DNA of 64,000 nucleotides, from NCBI RefSeq assembly GCF_900110995.1, contig NZ_FOJF01000002.1, forward strand, positions 434,001-498,000, given 5' to 3'. Position 1 is the first letter of the stretch. Every line of letters starts with the position of its first letter. This document shows, one piece after another, positions 40,405-50,798 of the stretch. This stretch comes from Chitinophaga sp. YR573 (lineage in GTDB: Bacteria; Bacteroidota; Bacteroidia; Chitinophagales; Chitinophagaceae). Below the pieces are notes generated by a model. It was not told where the DNA came from and searched no databases. It saw nothing but the letters and a program-made list of their open reading frames with translations. The position numbers and the translations under genes are program-made.

Positions 40405-43400
40405 TTATCTTTTATTCGCACGACTATGCTCTACACCTTTCGCTTTTTTTGCAGCATCCCGTGTGACATTTTTTATTTTTTGTTTTATTTTATCCTTTTC
40501 GCTACCTGTAGCAGTTTTTAACTGTTCCTGATATTGATCAATTTGTTTTTCCGCTTTTGTTTTTGCACGACCACTGTCGCCATGTTTTTCATTTTTCCCA
40601 TTAGTACTTTTCTCTTGTGTATCTTGAGATTTCCCATGAGCCCCATCTTCTACTTTTCTAAAAGGATTTGAAAACAGGTTTTTTACACCTAACCCTAAAG
40701 TAGCGGTTCCATGTAAAGCTACAGGAATCGCAATTGCAGTTGCGCCGCCCGCAGTAAAGAATTCGCCTACTCCTGCTGCTGCGTTTTCCATTATGCCAGA
40801 GTAAATCGCAGCTACATCTCCTACTTTTTGACCAACCTGATAAGCAATTGCATTACCTCCTGTTAGGCCAGTATTATCTACATCAATTCTTCCTCCTCCA
40901 AATAAATTGTTAGATACATAGGCGTTAGTAGCTCCAGCAGCAGCGGATAATACCTGTTGCCCTGTTTGTACAATTGCAGTCCCTAACTTGTTTAACAATC
41001 CTGGTCCATCTTCCGGTTCATCGCCTAAAAAGTCGTTATATCGGATTGGATTATCATAATTGGAGGCATATGGGCTCCACATCTCCATATCCTCTATCTT
41101 CGGATCTATTTGATTCCATCGACCAAGTTGCGGATCAAGATTCCTAAACTGTGCATCATATACATCAAGATCTAAATCATCAGTATATTCTATCCCGTTA
41201 TACTTCCTGTGATTTTCAGGATAATTCAGTCCTTTCAGCGCGTGGTTACTAATCCCTGCCATGGCCAGGCCAAATGGATAATAGTGGGTTTCTTCCAATA
41301 CCGGCCCGCCATTATGGACTACTACCAGGTTATCAAAGAACACATCGCTTCCGCTTTCGTTATTTGTATAAATATACAAAAATCCGGTCTTTTTGATCAC
41401 CATGCGAGATACGGTCAAGGGTTGTAGCACATTTGGGCTGCCCTGTATCTGCCGTACACCGCTATTATCATTTACCAGGGCAAACTGGTCATCAAAGAGG
41501 GCGAAGTTAAGATATGCTTTGGGCTTAGTGGAGAGATTCTGCGAAGTATCTATCTGCTTTAAGCTATTGAATACACTTGTAGTAAGACCAGTATTGATAG
41601 CAGATCCAATACCAAAGGCGCCATGAATACCGTCACTAATCCCTGAACCACTAAAGGCATTTAAAATGGCTGATATCATATCAGGGGGAGTAGTAACCGA
41701 AGTATTCGCTGCTGTACTGGTATAAACACCTGTAGCGTTGACCTGGATGGTATCTCCTGCCATTACACGTAATACTAATGATGGGCCTATTTTCTGGGCA
41801 GTAGAAGCATTCAGCTTAGCAACATAAGCATTCGGAGTGGTGGTGTTATCTGTAGGATAACCGGCTATGGAAGATATGGGCGTACGGGTATTATCGATGT
41901 TGCTGAATAACGCATTTTCAACAGCGCTGGCTGCCGTTTCCATGGTCGCTGTGTAATAAGCGGTATCACTTTTTGTTCCCAGCACCATACGCACATTCCC
42001 TATATGATCTTTAAGCAGGAAATCATAAGTATAGCTGACTGGCCTGCCAGTTTTATATACGGCGCGTATCCGCCCTTCTTCATGAGCGAGAAACATTAAT
42101 GAATCCTGTTCGTAAACAAATCCACCGATGTAGTCAGTTACAGTGATTTTAGGTGTACTGGTTGTGCTGTCCGTAACAGTCTTCTTTAGCTTATTGCCAG
42201 CAGCATCGTATTGATACGTGATAATACCTTTACCCCTGATGTTAATGATCGCAGGAAGGTTGAGGTAATTATAACTGATAGCACTGATCCCTTTGTTAAG
42301 ATCCTGTATCAGATTACCATTTCCATCATAACTATAATCATTGCCCGCATTAGTGCCATTGATGAAATCTCCCAATTTAGCAGACGTTGTATTACCGGAA
42401 TCTGCTACAGCGGATAATTTGTTACTACCGGTAGCAGGGTAGGAGTAGCTGAGCTTATCTATAGCAGTAATAGCATTCCCAATCATCCCTTTTTGCGTCA
42501 TGGTTTTAATGTTACCATTGGCATCATAAGAAAGATTACTCACAGAGAAGTCTGTTCTGTCCGTTGTCCAGTTTACGGAACCGCTATTTTGCTGACTAAA
42601 GTCCGCAGTTGTGAGGCGGCTCACTTTATCATAGTCGTAACCGTAAGCACGGGCAATGCCATCAGAACCACTCTTCCATTTGGCACCTGAGATATTACCA
42701 TTGTATTGTTTCAGCTTAAAGCCAGCATCGTAATTTAACTCCTCTCCAAACCAATTGGTTGTACTACCTGTTGAATTGACAAAAGCTTTGTTGATTCCCT
42801 GTAACCAGCCCCGGATGTTATAGTTATAAGTTAAAGAATCCAGTTGTGTTGTTGCTCCAGTTACACCTAAACGTTTTTGTCTCAACTGTCCCAGCTCATT
42901 GTAAGTATTGGCCACAATTGTTTTATCATCACCAGTTACATCATTCAGGCGTTTTTTGATGGCTGATAACCGCCCGGCAGCATCATAAGCCATCATAGTC
43001 AAAATCGTTGTTTGCGGAGTAATACCACTACGTGGATTAGTATGACGCAGGTAAGTACTTAAAACCTTACCATTGAAATCATACAGGCTAGTAGTAATAT
43101 CCTTGCCTCCAACAGCATTTTCAGCGCATTGCTGAATGACCCTGCCTTTATCATTATAGTAAAGTGTAGAGGTCAGCCATTGGTCTGTGCCTATTACCCG
43201 CACTTTAGTGCCGGTTACCAGACCGTTGATCATTGTGCTGGGGGTAGCAGGCAGGCTTTCTCCATAAGGGTTGTCAACTGCCTGGGGTTTGGATATATCT
43301 CCACTTTGATAATCCAATACGCCTGTATAACTATAATTATCATAAAAGGTGTAAGTGAGTGGGGTAAGATCGCTGGCTGCTATGGATGGTAAAGGATTGG

Positions 43401-44763
43401 TAATCGTCAGGTTTGTGGTGCCGTTGGTACCAGCAGGATTAATGTCTGCTGTAACAGTAGCACCAGCTCCGGTATCAAACCCATCTTGAAGTGCAATGCT
43501 TTGAGTAGCAGTATAACTGCTGCTACCATCATAATTTCCCAATACCAGGTCGGCAACCCCTGGGTATGTGTAGGAAATACTTTGTGTTGCAGATGTAGCG
43601 GTATTCAGACTTGCCTGAAGGGCTGCGGGTGTTGTGTTCTGCTTATAGATGGCCGTCATGATTGGCCTGTTTTGCCCATCATAAAAAGTGGTCATCCACT
43701 CTTGCGGAGACTTTGCCCGTTGCATACTATCCTGGGTAAATACCAGCCTGTCCCTAACATCATAGATCTGATAAACAGGTCCTGCCCCGGGTATCTTTTT
43801 TACCGTCAACCGGTTGCGGGTATCATACTGGTATTGAAAGCATAACTCACCGGCTACACCACTTGCATTCCATCCTGCACGCATAGTTATTTCAGTAGCC
43901 AGCGGGGGAATAACGAATCTGAGATTTCCAAGATCATCATAACAATAGTAAGTACATAACCAGCCTACATGCGCTGAACCAGTAGTGACAGACAATTGTA
44001 CCTTTTTCAGTACCATATGTCCACTCTTATCTTTGTATTCGATAATGGTTGTACTGTCTTCGTTAATCGTTACATTTTTATAAAGATCTCCAGTTGCATA
44101 TACTTGTCCGCTACTGCTGGTAGGGATGGTACTATTATCAGTGAAATACCAGATACGCACAGAATCGGTAGTTGTATTTACCAGGTATTGCTGTTGAGAA
44201 GGATGATTACCCCCGGTTTTCGCCCAGCTGTTTCCAGGGGCATAGGATTTTAACACCCTGTTGAGTGGAGAAGATTCAAAGTCTGTTTGCCCGTAATAAA
44301 TGCTATCAGCACCAATATCAGCTATCATTGTAACATCCCTGTAGAATGAACGCTGACCAGCAAAAGGATCTGTCTTGAACTTCCCATCACTTGTTTGAGA
44401 AACATATGGAAGGTATTTCAATTGCTCTCTGCCATAAGCATCATACACAAAAGGAGTGACCACATCTCTTCCTGAAGGACTTATACCTTTGTTGACTTCC
44501 TGCAAAGGACGACCTAAACCATCAAAATATTGGGTAGATTGTCTAACCTCTGCCACTGTACGACTGGTAGCAATAACAGTATTTGTATCTGCTGTGGGCA
44601 TACTGGGTTCCCAGGTGCGCACAAAATTAATAGTCGCATTAGTATAAGGAGGAGGAAGGGTAACAGGTGTTGCCGTAGGACGCGGCAGTCCGCCTGGCAA
44701 ATTCTGCCCCTGTACTGTAATGCTTAACAGCAGCAACAACAGCACTTTAATTATAATTCGCAT
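40405..44763 (-). CDS. RHS/YD-repeat polymorphic toxin (DUF6443 N-terminus)
   Basis: 1452 residues with Sec signal (MRIIIKVLLLLLLSITVQGQ). A DUF6443-like N-terminus (YFDGLGRPLQEVNKGISPSG) is followed by YD repeats (YDAYGREQLKYLP; YDYDKVSRLTTADF) and the RHS core YDAQFRNLDPQLGRWNQIDP, then SPYASNYDNPIRYNDFLGDE (~1205-1245). After this comes a hydrophobic region (~1260-1370) and a basic C-terminal domain (~1380-1452: NEKHGDSGRAKTKAEKQIDQ ... KNVTRDAAKKAKGVEHSRAN). In this family the sequence after the core is the variable toxin. The end motif KGxxHSxxNKR is seen in other RHS tips as I recall; its activity is unknown. It starts 9 bases after the partner RHS gene. Confidence 0.9.
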   Translation of the reverse strand: MRIIIKVLLLLLLSITVQGQNLPGGLPRPTATPVTLPPPYTNATINFVRTWEPSMPTADTNTVIATSRTVAEVRQSTQYFDGLGRPLQEVNKGISPSGRDVVTPFVYDAYGREQLKYLPYVSQTSDGKFKTDPFAGQRSFYRDVTMIADIGADSIYYGQTDFESSPLNRVLKSYAPGNSWAKTGGNHPSQQQYLVNTTTDSVRIWYFTDNSTIPTSSSGQVYATGDLYKNVTINEDSTTIIEYKDKSGHMVLKKVQLSVTTGSAHVGWLCTYYCYDDLGNLRFVIPPLATEITMRAGWNASGVAGELCFQYQYDTRNRLTVKKIPGAGPVYQIYDVRDRLVFTQDSMQRAKSPQEWMTTFYDGQNRPIMTAIYKQNTTPAALQASLNTATSATQSISYTYPGVADLVLGNYDGSSSYTATQSIALQDGFDTGAGATVTADINPAGTNGTTNLTITNPLPSIAASDLTPLTYTFYDNYSYTGVLDYQSGDISKPQAVDNPYGESLPATPSTMINGLVTGTKVRVIGTDQWLTSTLYYNDKGRVIQQCAENAVGGKDITTSLYDFNGKVLSTYLRHTNPRSGITPQTTILTMMAYDAAGRLSAIKKRLNDVTGDDKTIVANTYNELGQLRQKRLGVTGATTQLDSLTYNYNIRGWLQGINKAFVNSTGSTTNWFGEELNYDAGFKLKQYNGNISGAKWKSGSDGIARAYGYDYDKVSRLTTADFSQQNSGSVNWTTDRTDFSVSNLSYDANGNIKTMTQKGMIGNAITAIDKLSYSYPATGSNKLSAVADSGNTTSAKLGDFINGTNAGNDYSYDGNGNLIQDLNKGISAISYNYLNLPAIINIRGKGIITYQYDAAGNKLKKTVTDSTTSTPKITVTDYIGGFVYEQDSLMFLAHEEGRIRAVYKTGRPVSYTYDFLLKDHIGNVRMVLGTKSDTAYYTATMETAASAVENALFSNIDNTRTPISSIAGYPTDNTTTPNAYVAKLNASTAQKIGPSLVLRVMAGDTIQVNATGVYTSTAANTSVTTPPDMISAILNAFSGSGISDGIHGAFGIGSAINTGLTTSVFNSLKQIDTSQNLSTKPKAYLNFALFDDQFALVNDNSGVRQIQGSPNVLQPLTVSRMVIKKTGFLYIYTNNESGSDVFFDNLVVVHNGGPVLEETHYYPFGLAMAGISNHALKGLNYPENHRKYNGIEYTDDLDLDVYDAQFRNLDPQLGRWNQIDPKIEDMEMWSPYASNYDNPIRYNDFLGDEPEDGPGLLNKLGTAIVQTGQQVLSAAAGATNAYVSNNLFGGGRIDVDNTGLTGGNAIAYQVGQKVGDVAAIYSGIMENAAAGVGEFFTAGGATAIAIPVALHGTATLGLGVKNLFSNPFRKVEDGAHGKSQDTQEKSTNGKNEKHGDSGRAKTKAEKQIDQYQEQLKTATGSEKDKIKQKIKNVTRDAAKKAKGVEHSRANKR

Positions 44764-44772
44764 GATCTTTGT

Positions 44773-47700
44773 TTAAAGGTTAACAGGTGCAAAAAATTGA
44801 TAGCTGAATTGTTTTAGAATTTTACCATCCATATCCCGGATCAGCTTTAATCTGCCCAACCTGTCATACTCATAAAAAACAGTCTTTCCGGTTGGATCAG
44901 TTTCACTGGTTACACCTACACCCACCTGATATGTATAAGTACTTACCAGTGCGTTTGATGCAACAAGTCCGGTCCGGATCTTATTCAATTCTACTCTTAA
45001 TACAGCATCACTGGAAGGATTACGCAGCACATTCATATTCACAAAACTGATCGCTGCTGCATAAGTACTGCCTGTGATCCGGGCAACAGGATAGAGGTTG
45101 CTGTAGCCCCAGATATACACCTCATTCACATCATTCACCATATGCTGTTCCCGGATATTCCCGGTACTGTCATAGGTATCAAAACTCAGCTCCTGCTCAT
45201 AATTGGAATCTCTTACCAGATCATTGTTTTGAATATAAGTTGGCGTAAAACTGGCTAACGGAATACTCCTTTTTAATTTATAAGTCCCAGCCATAACCAC
45301 TCCCTGGATATTGGTCTTGTATTGAACCTGTGCAGCAGACAACGTAGTAGTCACTCCGGCACGGACCTGCTGGACATACTGCTCGATCATGGTGCTGTGG
45401 ATATTACTATCCTGCATCATTTTCAAAGCCTGTAAGCCTGAAGACAATGTACCCGAAGGAATAATATAGTCTGTAGGATACTTGTTGTAGATCCACAAAT
45501 CATCTTTTTTAGAATTAACCTTATGAATGCGGGTAGGCTGATAATGTTGCTTATTATCATAAGTCATATCAGTTGTATTTACAATGGAATCTGTACCAAA
45601 ATATTCCGTCTGTTTAACTGATTGTGGCACTGCCGCAAAGCTGTTGTAGCTGTACTTTCTTGAAAGAAAGTTCTCCACACCTGGCCCCACCGCAAAATGA
45701 CCTTTTAGTATATAAGCAGCCTTCCAGCCCAGTATTGAACCTTTCAGATATGTTTCATAGGTTGTTTCTGTTTTCCTAAGCAATTTACCCGTGTTGTCAT
45801 ATACCAGTTTCTTTGCTTCCATACCATTGCTGGGATAATTATTGGTAAACGGAGTGAAGGGATAACTAACATAAGCATTAGCATCACTGGACAAATAGTA
45901 GACATACCGCGTACTGCCATTTTCGTTAGTCGCCTCCACTACTTCCAGATAATTGATACTTGATCCGTGAGAGTACATCATTTCATTATTGGCAGAAGAA
46001 CTCTTGATCTTTGTAGGACAAGCGTATTCCTGAAAACCTCCAGTACTGGTTGCCGGAGGACACATCTTTGTAAAACTATATTCATAATCAGGTTTAGTGT
46101 ATAACCAACCAGTGGACCGTGTTGAATCATTACCGAAGCGATACAGGTAAGTTTTTATGATGTCATTACTATGATTAATGCCATCATAACTGGTTATCCT
46201 TTTTATGCGCAAACCACCCCCTCTTGCAATACCGGTATAGCCTGTGAGGTGCTTATATTTAAGGCTTAACTGAACCTTTTCATAGTTAGCAGTAGGCTCA
46301 TCATGACCGGATTCAATATACATCCGGTATTGACCCGCAGTCAGATCAGTATAATTATGCCCTGTCGGAATTGAAATCAGGGTATTGTCTGATAACTTTT
46401 TCAATGAAATCCGGGCATAGTTACCACAACAGGATTGCAGTGTAACATCTGTGATGATCGACTGAGCCGTATCAAGCGTGAAGGAGACACTATCTGATGC
46501 ATAATTGGGATAGATGATCTGTGCAGAATAATATCCTGTCCGGATCTCTTTTGCCGTTGTCAGTGTTTGATACGTCGGGTCATGGACAATCTCGTTCACA
46601 TTAAACCTGCCATAGGTATTATTCTCAAATTCAAATGTTGAATATCCTCCTGTAGGGAATTCGATTTTTTGGATGATCCCGGTTTGGATATAATCAGCAT
46701 CAGGTTCACGGTTTGCCCCGTCCGTATTGGAACTACCTGGTATCAGGGTGGTATTACCGGCACCATTGTAACCACCCCAGTGATCCTGGTCTCTGGAATC
46801 CAGGGCCGGAAAACCGTGAGCGGTATTGTAGGTTACTTTGTAAGAGGAAATCGTATTCCCGTAAATATCTGCATTATTCACCTGCCTGAGCTGCAAACGG
46901 ATCAAATTGTTATAATCAAATGTAAAACGCCTTACAGGATTATAAGTACCATTCAGCAAACCAGACTCCACTACAGACCCCAAAGCGTAAAATGTGTCTT
47001 GTGCCGTATTGGAAAGATCTGAACGTATATAAGTATAATTAAAATCAATCCGTCCACCAGGATAATCAATCCGTTTAACTTTAGTCTGCTGCGTAGTGCT
47101 GGTGGAAATACAACCTTTAAAAACCGGTTGATAAGGGCTGGTTGGGCAGCCCACTAACGGATCTATCGGCATAAGGGTGTTCAACGTTGTTAACGTCTGG
47201 GAGGTTGAGCTTACTCCAAAACCTGGATCAGCAATGTAGGTAAATTCTATCCTGCGTTTAGATTGTGGCAGAATAACCGATGTCAGATACCAACTGTTGA
47301 TGGATTCACTTTCATCTGTCGAGCAAGCCGACACAGTTTCTGTAATTTCCGGATTTTTAAAAATGTAGATCGTGCCATTTTCTGTTGTTACAGTGAAATA
47401 CATATTGCCAAGGTCAAACTTCGCCTCAATTTTTATGTTATGATAAGGCATTGTGTACACGGTATAGTTAGCTCCAAATACAAACTTGCCTGAGTTACCA
47501 CCAAAATTGTAAGAAAATTCATCGGGTTGCGTATCATTTGTACCATCAGCGGAAAGTCTGAACCTTTCATAGGTAGAATCCACTGCATCCGTTTGCCAGC
47601 CCAGCGGAATCTGACTGTAACCGTTCTGTCCAACATAGCCTGCTTCATCCGGTTTACCTTTTATTACCCGGGTGATTGCACCACCAGCATTCATCGACCA

Positions 47701-47991
47701 TCCCAGACCTACATAAGTAGCAACTTCCGCTACACCCATACCAGAAGCATGATACGAAAGGTCAATATCCATGTTAAATTCATTGCCCACAGCGATTTTC
47801 GTAAGCGGTACAGAAATGTTTGGCAACCCGTTACTCAGACTTACCGGAATGTCTCCATACTTGCCCAATGCAGCAGCATTTGGTGCCGGAGGTATAACCT
47901 TAAATTTTGTGGGGTTTAAGTCACCTTCCTGCGCATAGAGACTATTACTTAGCAGCAAGAGGAACAAAAGCCAATAGCTTAATATTTTCAT
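44773..47991 (-). CDS. RHS-associated secreted partner protein (SpvB/TcaB-like YD protein)
   Basis: 1072 residues. Signal peptide MKILSYWLLFLLLLSNSLYA-Q. The N-terminal portion (PNAAALGKYGDIPVSLSNGL, then PNISVPLTKIAVGNEFNMDI and GVAEVATYVGLGWSMNAGGAITR) is the conserved start of Bacteroidota YD-repeat proteins resembling the SpvB beta-domain. The long central region forms beta repeats, and the end contains a true YD repeat (DPTGKTVFYEYDRLGRLKLI). No toxin tip is present. It is the first gene of a three-gene operon (this protein, RHS toxin, immunity). Inference: with the next gene it builds the RHS shell around the toxin or helps its export. Confidence 0.88.
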   Translation of the reverse strand: MKILSYWLLFLLLLSNSLYAQEGDLNPTKFKVIPPAPNAAALGKYGDIPVSLSNGLPNISVPLTKIAVGNEFNMDIDLSYHASGMGVAEVATYVGLGWSMNAGGAITRVIKGKPDEAGYVGQNGYSQIPLGWQTDAVDSTYERFRLSADGTNDTQPDEFSYNFGGNSGKFVFGANYTVYTMPYHNIKIEAKFDLGNMYFTVTTENGTIYIFKNPEITETVSACSTDESESINSWYLTSVILPQSKRRIEFTYIADPGFGVSSTSQTLTTLNTLMPIDPLVGCPTSPYQPVFKGCISTSTTQQTKVKRIDYPGGRIDFNYTYIRSDLSNTAQDTFYALGSVVESGLLNGTYNPVRRFTFDYNNLIRLQLRQVNNADIYGNTISSYKVTYNTAHGFPALDSRDQDHWGGYNGAGNTTLIPGSSNTDGANREPDADYIQTGIIQKIEFPTGGYSTFEFENNTYGRFNVNEIVHDPTYQTLTTAKEIRTGYYSAQIIYPNYASDSVSFTLDTAQSIITDVTLQSCCGNYARISLKKLSDNTLISIPTGHNYTDLTAGQYRMYIESGHDEPTANYEKVQLSLKYKHLTGYTGIARGGGLRIKRITSYDGINHSNDIIKTYLYRFGNDSTRSTGWLYTKPDYEYSFTKMCPPATSTGGFQEYACPTKIKSSSANNEMMYSHGSSINYLEVVEATNENGSTRYVYYLSSDANAYVSYPFTPFTNNYPSNGMEAKKLVYDNTGKLLRKTETTYETYLKGSILGWKAAYILKGHFAVGPGVENFLSRKYSYNSFAAVPQSVKQTEYFGTDSIVNTTDMTYDNKQHYQPTRIHKVNSKKDDLWIYNKYPTDYIIPSGTLSSGLQALKMMQDSNIHSTMIEQYVQQVRAGVTTTLSAAQVQYKTNIQGVVMAGTYKLKRSIPLASFTPTYIQNNDLVRDSNYEQELSFDTYDSTGNIREQHMVNDVNEVYIWGYSNLYPVARITGSTYAAAISFVNMNVLRNPSSDAVLRVELNKIRTGLVASNALVSTYTYQVGVGVTSETDPTGKTVFYEYDRLGRLKLIRDMDGKILKQFSYQFFAPVNL

Positions 47992-48463
47992 GATGATCTT
48001 CTTTTGTCCGAAAAAGTTATTTGTGTTTTGATTGCAGGTGATTCACTACTACACCGGCAAAGGGAATCAAAGGCCCGCGGTGGGAAGAAGAATATAATAC
48101 TGCATTGGAGATAATTGGTGGGATTAACATTTAAATACTACGGTATAACAATTAAATATTTATCATGATGCAAAGCTAAAGTGGAAATGCGCAGTCTATC
48201 TACGCAATAAAAAATAAGATAAATAAACGATATCATTTTTTCTACAATACTTTATCATTTTGCATATACCTGCAATACAAAAACTCGTACTCCTACATTT
48301 TTAAAATCATAATTCACGGAAGGCGGATTATTCTAAATAATTTAAGTACATTCATTTAGCCCTAATGTAGCATTAGTGTCCACCAAAAGACCTAAATAGA
48401 ACAATCAACAATCTAATTTCAGTTAAACCTCAGTTTTTGTTAATCAATTAAAATTTAATCGTA
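47992..48463. other. Divergent intergenic region between RHS operon and subtilase gene
   Basis: 472 bases, strongly A/T-rich, no ORF. The only notable sequence is a small palindrome CTAATG-TAG-CATTAG at 48362-48376, ~90 bases before the subtilase ATG. Both promoters must lie here but no clear TAnnTTTG box is visible. Confidence 0.4.
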
Positions 48464-49963
48464 ATGAGTACAAATCGACTATTGCGTTATGCATTACCAC
48501 TTATGATGCTGTTCATTGTAACTGCATGCCAGAAAGACCAAAAACTTATTAATGTACGGAATACCGCACTGACCCGTACACAGCAGGACAGACAGTTCCT
48601 TATTATTGCCAAAGAAGGGGTTAAATTAGATGCCATCTCAGAAAGCCTCACTAAATTAGGCGTTAAGAAATTTAAACTGAAAGAAGCTATCCAGGAATTA
48701 GGTTTGATCCGTGTACAGACACCCGATCCTTCCTTCCCCGACAAAGCCAGAAAAATTGCAGATGTAGAGTCTGTTGTAGTAGACGTAGTGATGAACTTCC
48801 GCCTGCCTACAAAAACTTTCCGCTCAGACCTTACTTATAAACGCAGTACGCAATCTGCGAATGCCAAAGCCAGCGCAGTAGCAGTAAGTAATCCTTACAG
48901 CTTCCTGCAATGGGGTCTGAAATCTGTAAAGGCTCCTGCAGCCTGGCAGAAAGGTTATAAAGGTAATGGCGCTAAAGTAGCCGTACTGGATGGCGGTTTC
49001 CTGCTGAATGAACCAGATATCGCCCCTAACATCATTTTAACCCACAGCTTTGTTGAAGGTGAAGAAGTACAGTATCATGGAGCATCAGGTTTCAGTCATG
49101 GTTCTCATGTGGCTGGTACCATTGCTGCACTCGACGATGCCTATGGCGTAGTAGGAGTAGCACCGGCTGCTAAACTGATCCTCGTAAAAGTATTGGGAGA
49201 TGCCGGCAGCGGTTCTTTCAGCAGCATCATAGACGGTATCTTCTATGCTGTTAACCATGGTGCAAACGTAATTAATATGAGTCTCGGCGGAGAACTGCCA
49301 CGTAAAACCTACACCGATGATAATGGTACACCGGACGATCCTTCCGACGATTATGTAGTTGAGTATAACAAAGACGTGAAAGACCTGATAAAGGCTATCA
49401 ACAGGGCTACATTATGGGCTACACTCAACGGTACTACCGTAGTAGCTGCTGCTGGTAATGATGGCTATAATTATGATCAGGAAAAGAGATTTATCACCTA
49501 TCCCGCTGCTGCATTAGGTGTACTGTCTATTTCCTCTAATGGCCCGCTGGGCTGGGGTATCAACCAGGACACTACTTTATACGTGCCTTCTATCTTTACC
49601 AACTATGGTAAGGCATTTATTTCCTATGGTGCTCCGGGTGGTAACTACGCTATTCCTATTAATACGACCGTAGTAAATGTTGGCGGTATTGTTAACTATG
49701 AATACGTATTTGATTTTGTATTCAACATCGGATACTGGGATGAAGCTACCGATACTTACTATTACGGATGGGCTGCAGGTACCAGTATGGCGGCACCTCA
49801 TGCCTCTGCAGTCATCGCATTGCTGTATGGTAAATATCCTAAGATAAATCCTTTACTGGTAGACCTTATATTAAGACAATCTTCCACTGATTATGGCGCT
49901 CATGGTAAAGATGCTTATTTCGGAAACGGAGAAGTAAATGCCGGAAAAGCGGTTGGATTCTAA
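48464..49963 (+). CDS. Subtilisin-like (S8) serine protease, lipoprotein
   Basis: 499 residues. A lipoprotein-type signal ends in LFIVTAC (Cys 22). A fervidolysin-like propeptide (~45-115) is followed by the S8 domain. The triad is VAVLDGGFL (Asp176), FSHGSHVAGTIAA (His212) and AAGTSMAAPHASAV (Ser441), with the oxyanion Asn in VVAAAGNDGYNYD. Within the S8 domain an insertion of ~30 residues (TYTDDNGTPDDPSDDY) looks calcium-binding. It is anchored to a membrane by lipidation and probably surface-exposed. No T9SS tail. Monocistronic, with a strong terminator. Confidence 0.93.
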   Translation: MSTNRLLRYALPLMMLFIVTACQKDQKLINVRNTALTRTQQDRQFLIIAKEGVKLDAISESLTKLGVKKFKLKEAIQELGLIRVQTPDPSFPDKARKIADVESVVVDVVMNFRLPTKTFRSDLTYKRSTQSANAKASAVAVSNPYSFLQWGLKSVKAPAAWQKGYKGNGAKVAVLDGGFLLNEPDIAPNIILTHSFVEGEEVQYHGASGFSHGSHVAGTIAALDDAYGVVGVAPAAKLILVKVLGDAGSGSFSSIIDGIFYAVNHGANVINMSLGGELPRKTYTDDNGTPDDPSDDYVVEYNKDVKDLIKAINRATLWATLNGTTVVAAAGNDGYNYDQEKRFITYPAAALGVLSISSNGPLGWGINQDTTLYVPSIFTNYGKAFISYGAPGGNYAIPINTTVVNVGGIVNYEYVFDFVFNIGYWDEATDTYYYGWAAGTSMAAPHASAVIALLYGKYPKINPLLVDLILRQSSTDYGAHGKDAYFGNGEVNAGKAVGF

Positions 49964-49976
49964 TTAAACTATTTTG

Positions 49977-50017
49977 AAAAAGGGGTTGCCTGTTTATAAA
50001 CAGGCAACCCCTTTTTT
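49977..50017. terminator. Bidirectional terminator between subtilase (+) and DUF308 gene (-)
   Basis: AAAAAGGGGTTGCCTGTTT / AAACAGGCAACCCCTTTTT, a 19-bp stem around AT at the centre, with A/T runs on both sides. Confidence 0.94.
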
Positions 50018-50018
50018 A

Positions 50019-50549
50019 TTACAAGTTAGAAGAAGACTTCAGGCGAAACGCGGATAATAGGTAATAAAATGCACCAAATGCTGCATATCCGGCCAGACTG
50101 GTAATCCCCATTTTAGGATCATGCGCAAGAATGATAAAAGAGCTTCCACCAATAATTGACTGCCCTCCACTGATGATCATAGGCCATTGTCCACCCAGTT
50201 CTTTACGGCGTCTCAGCGCTAATATCAACTGAATTAAACCGGTTAATATCGCCCATATGCCAAATACGATCAGCGCTTCGGGAACACCGTGCTGTAATGC
50301 CAATGCTACAGCGATAGTGGTAATTGTACTGATAACAGCGTTTAGATACTGAGGCATTTTTGATGAAGCTCCTTTGTTGGCGCGGATATCCAGGAAGGTA
50401 CCGAATACGTCCCAGGCAGGGTAAATAACCAAAAGAATAGAGGCCACTGTAAAGTTGGATGCCGCGAAGATGGCTATTAAGATAACCCATATCACGGAAA
50501 AAGCAGCACGGGTGAAGTAGAGTTTGCGTAAAGCAGCAGAAAGTGTCAT
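50019..50549 (-). CDS. DUF308 (HdeD-like) membrane protein
   Basis: 176 residues with six hydrophobic segments in HdeD/DUF308 arrangement (FSVIWVILIAIFAASNFTVA; LLVIYPAWDVFGTFLD; EALIVFGIWAILTGLIQLIL; ISGGQSIIGGSSFIILA). E. coli HdeD has been linked to acid resistance; the role here is unknown. The shared terminator lies immediately after its stop. No operon partner is visible. Confidence 0.85.
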   Translation of the reverse strand: MTLSAALRKLYFTRAAFSVIWVILIAIFAASNFTVASILLVIYPAWDVFGTFLDIRANKGASSKMPQYLNAVISTITTIAVALALQHGVPEALIVFGIWAILTGLIQLILALRRRKELGGQWPMIISGGQSIIGGSSFIILAHDPKMGITSLAGYAAFGAFYYLLSAFRLKSSSNL

Positions 50550-50740
50550 GGTCTTTAAGTTTTTTGTTAAAACGAAGTTCTACACAAATAACCACAGAGA
50601 TTTTAACCCAGGTTAATATTGCAATAATAACCCTGCTTTTTACTACAATATTGAAAACCAGTATGACCGCACAAGAAAAGCTGGATGAGATACGTAAAAA
50701 GTGTAGATGAGTTCAATGCAGATAGTGTAGAGATTCGCTC

Positions 50741-50785
50741 ATCCTACGTTCATCCTACGTTCCGAACGTAGGATGAACGTAGGAT
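50741..50785. repeat. Perfect 22-bp palindrome, ATCCTACGTTC repeated four times
   Basis: ATCCTACGTTC is repeated directly at 50741 and 50752, then its exact complement twice (50764-50785) around one central C: a 45-base perfect inverted repeat made of an 11-bp unit. It lies between the DUF308 promoter side and the end of the 93-aa gene, so a terminator or protein-binding site is possible. No T-tract is present. Confidence 0.9.
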
Positions 50786-50798
50786 CACTCTTATCAGA

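Noticed and set aside
40405..47991. Phage tail or T6SS-linked RHS
   Set aside because: Both RHS proteins have Sec signal peptides and there is no VgrG, PAAR or phage gene nearby.
48362..48376. Small palindrome CTAATG-TAG-CATTAG as an operator
   Set aside because: Short, A/T-rich and single; could be chance.
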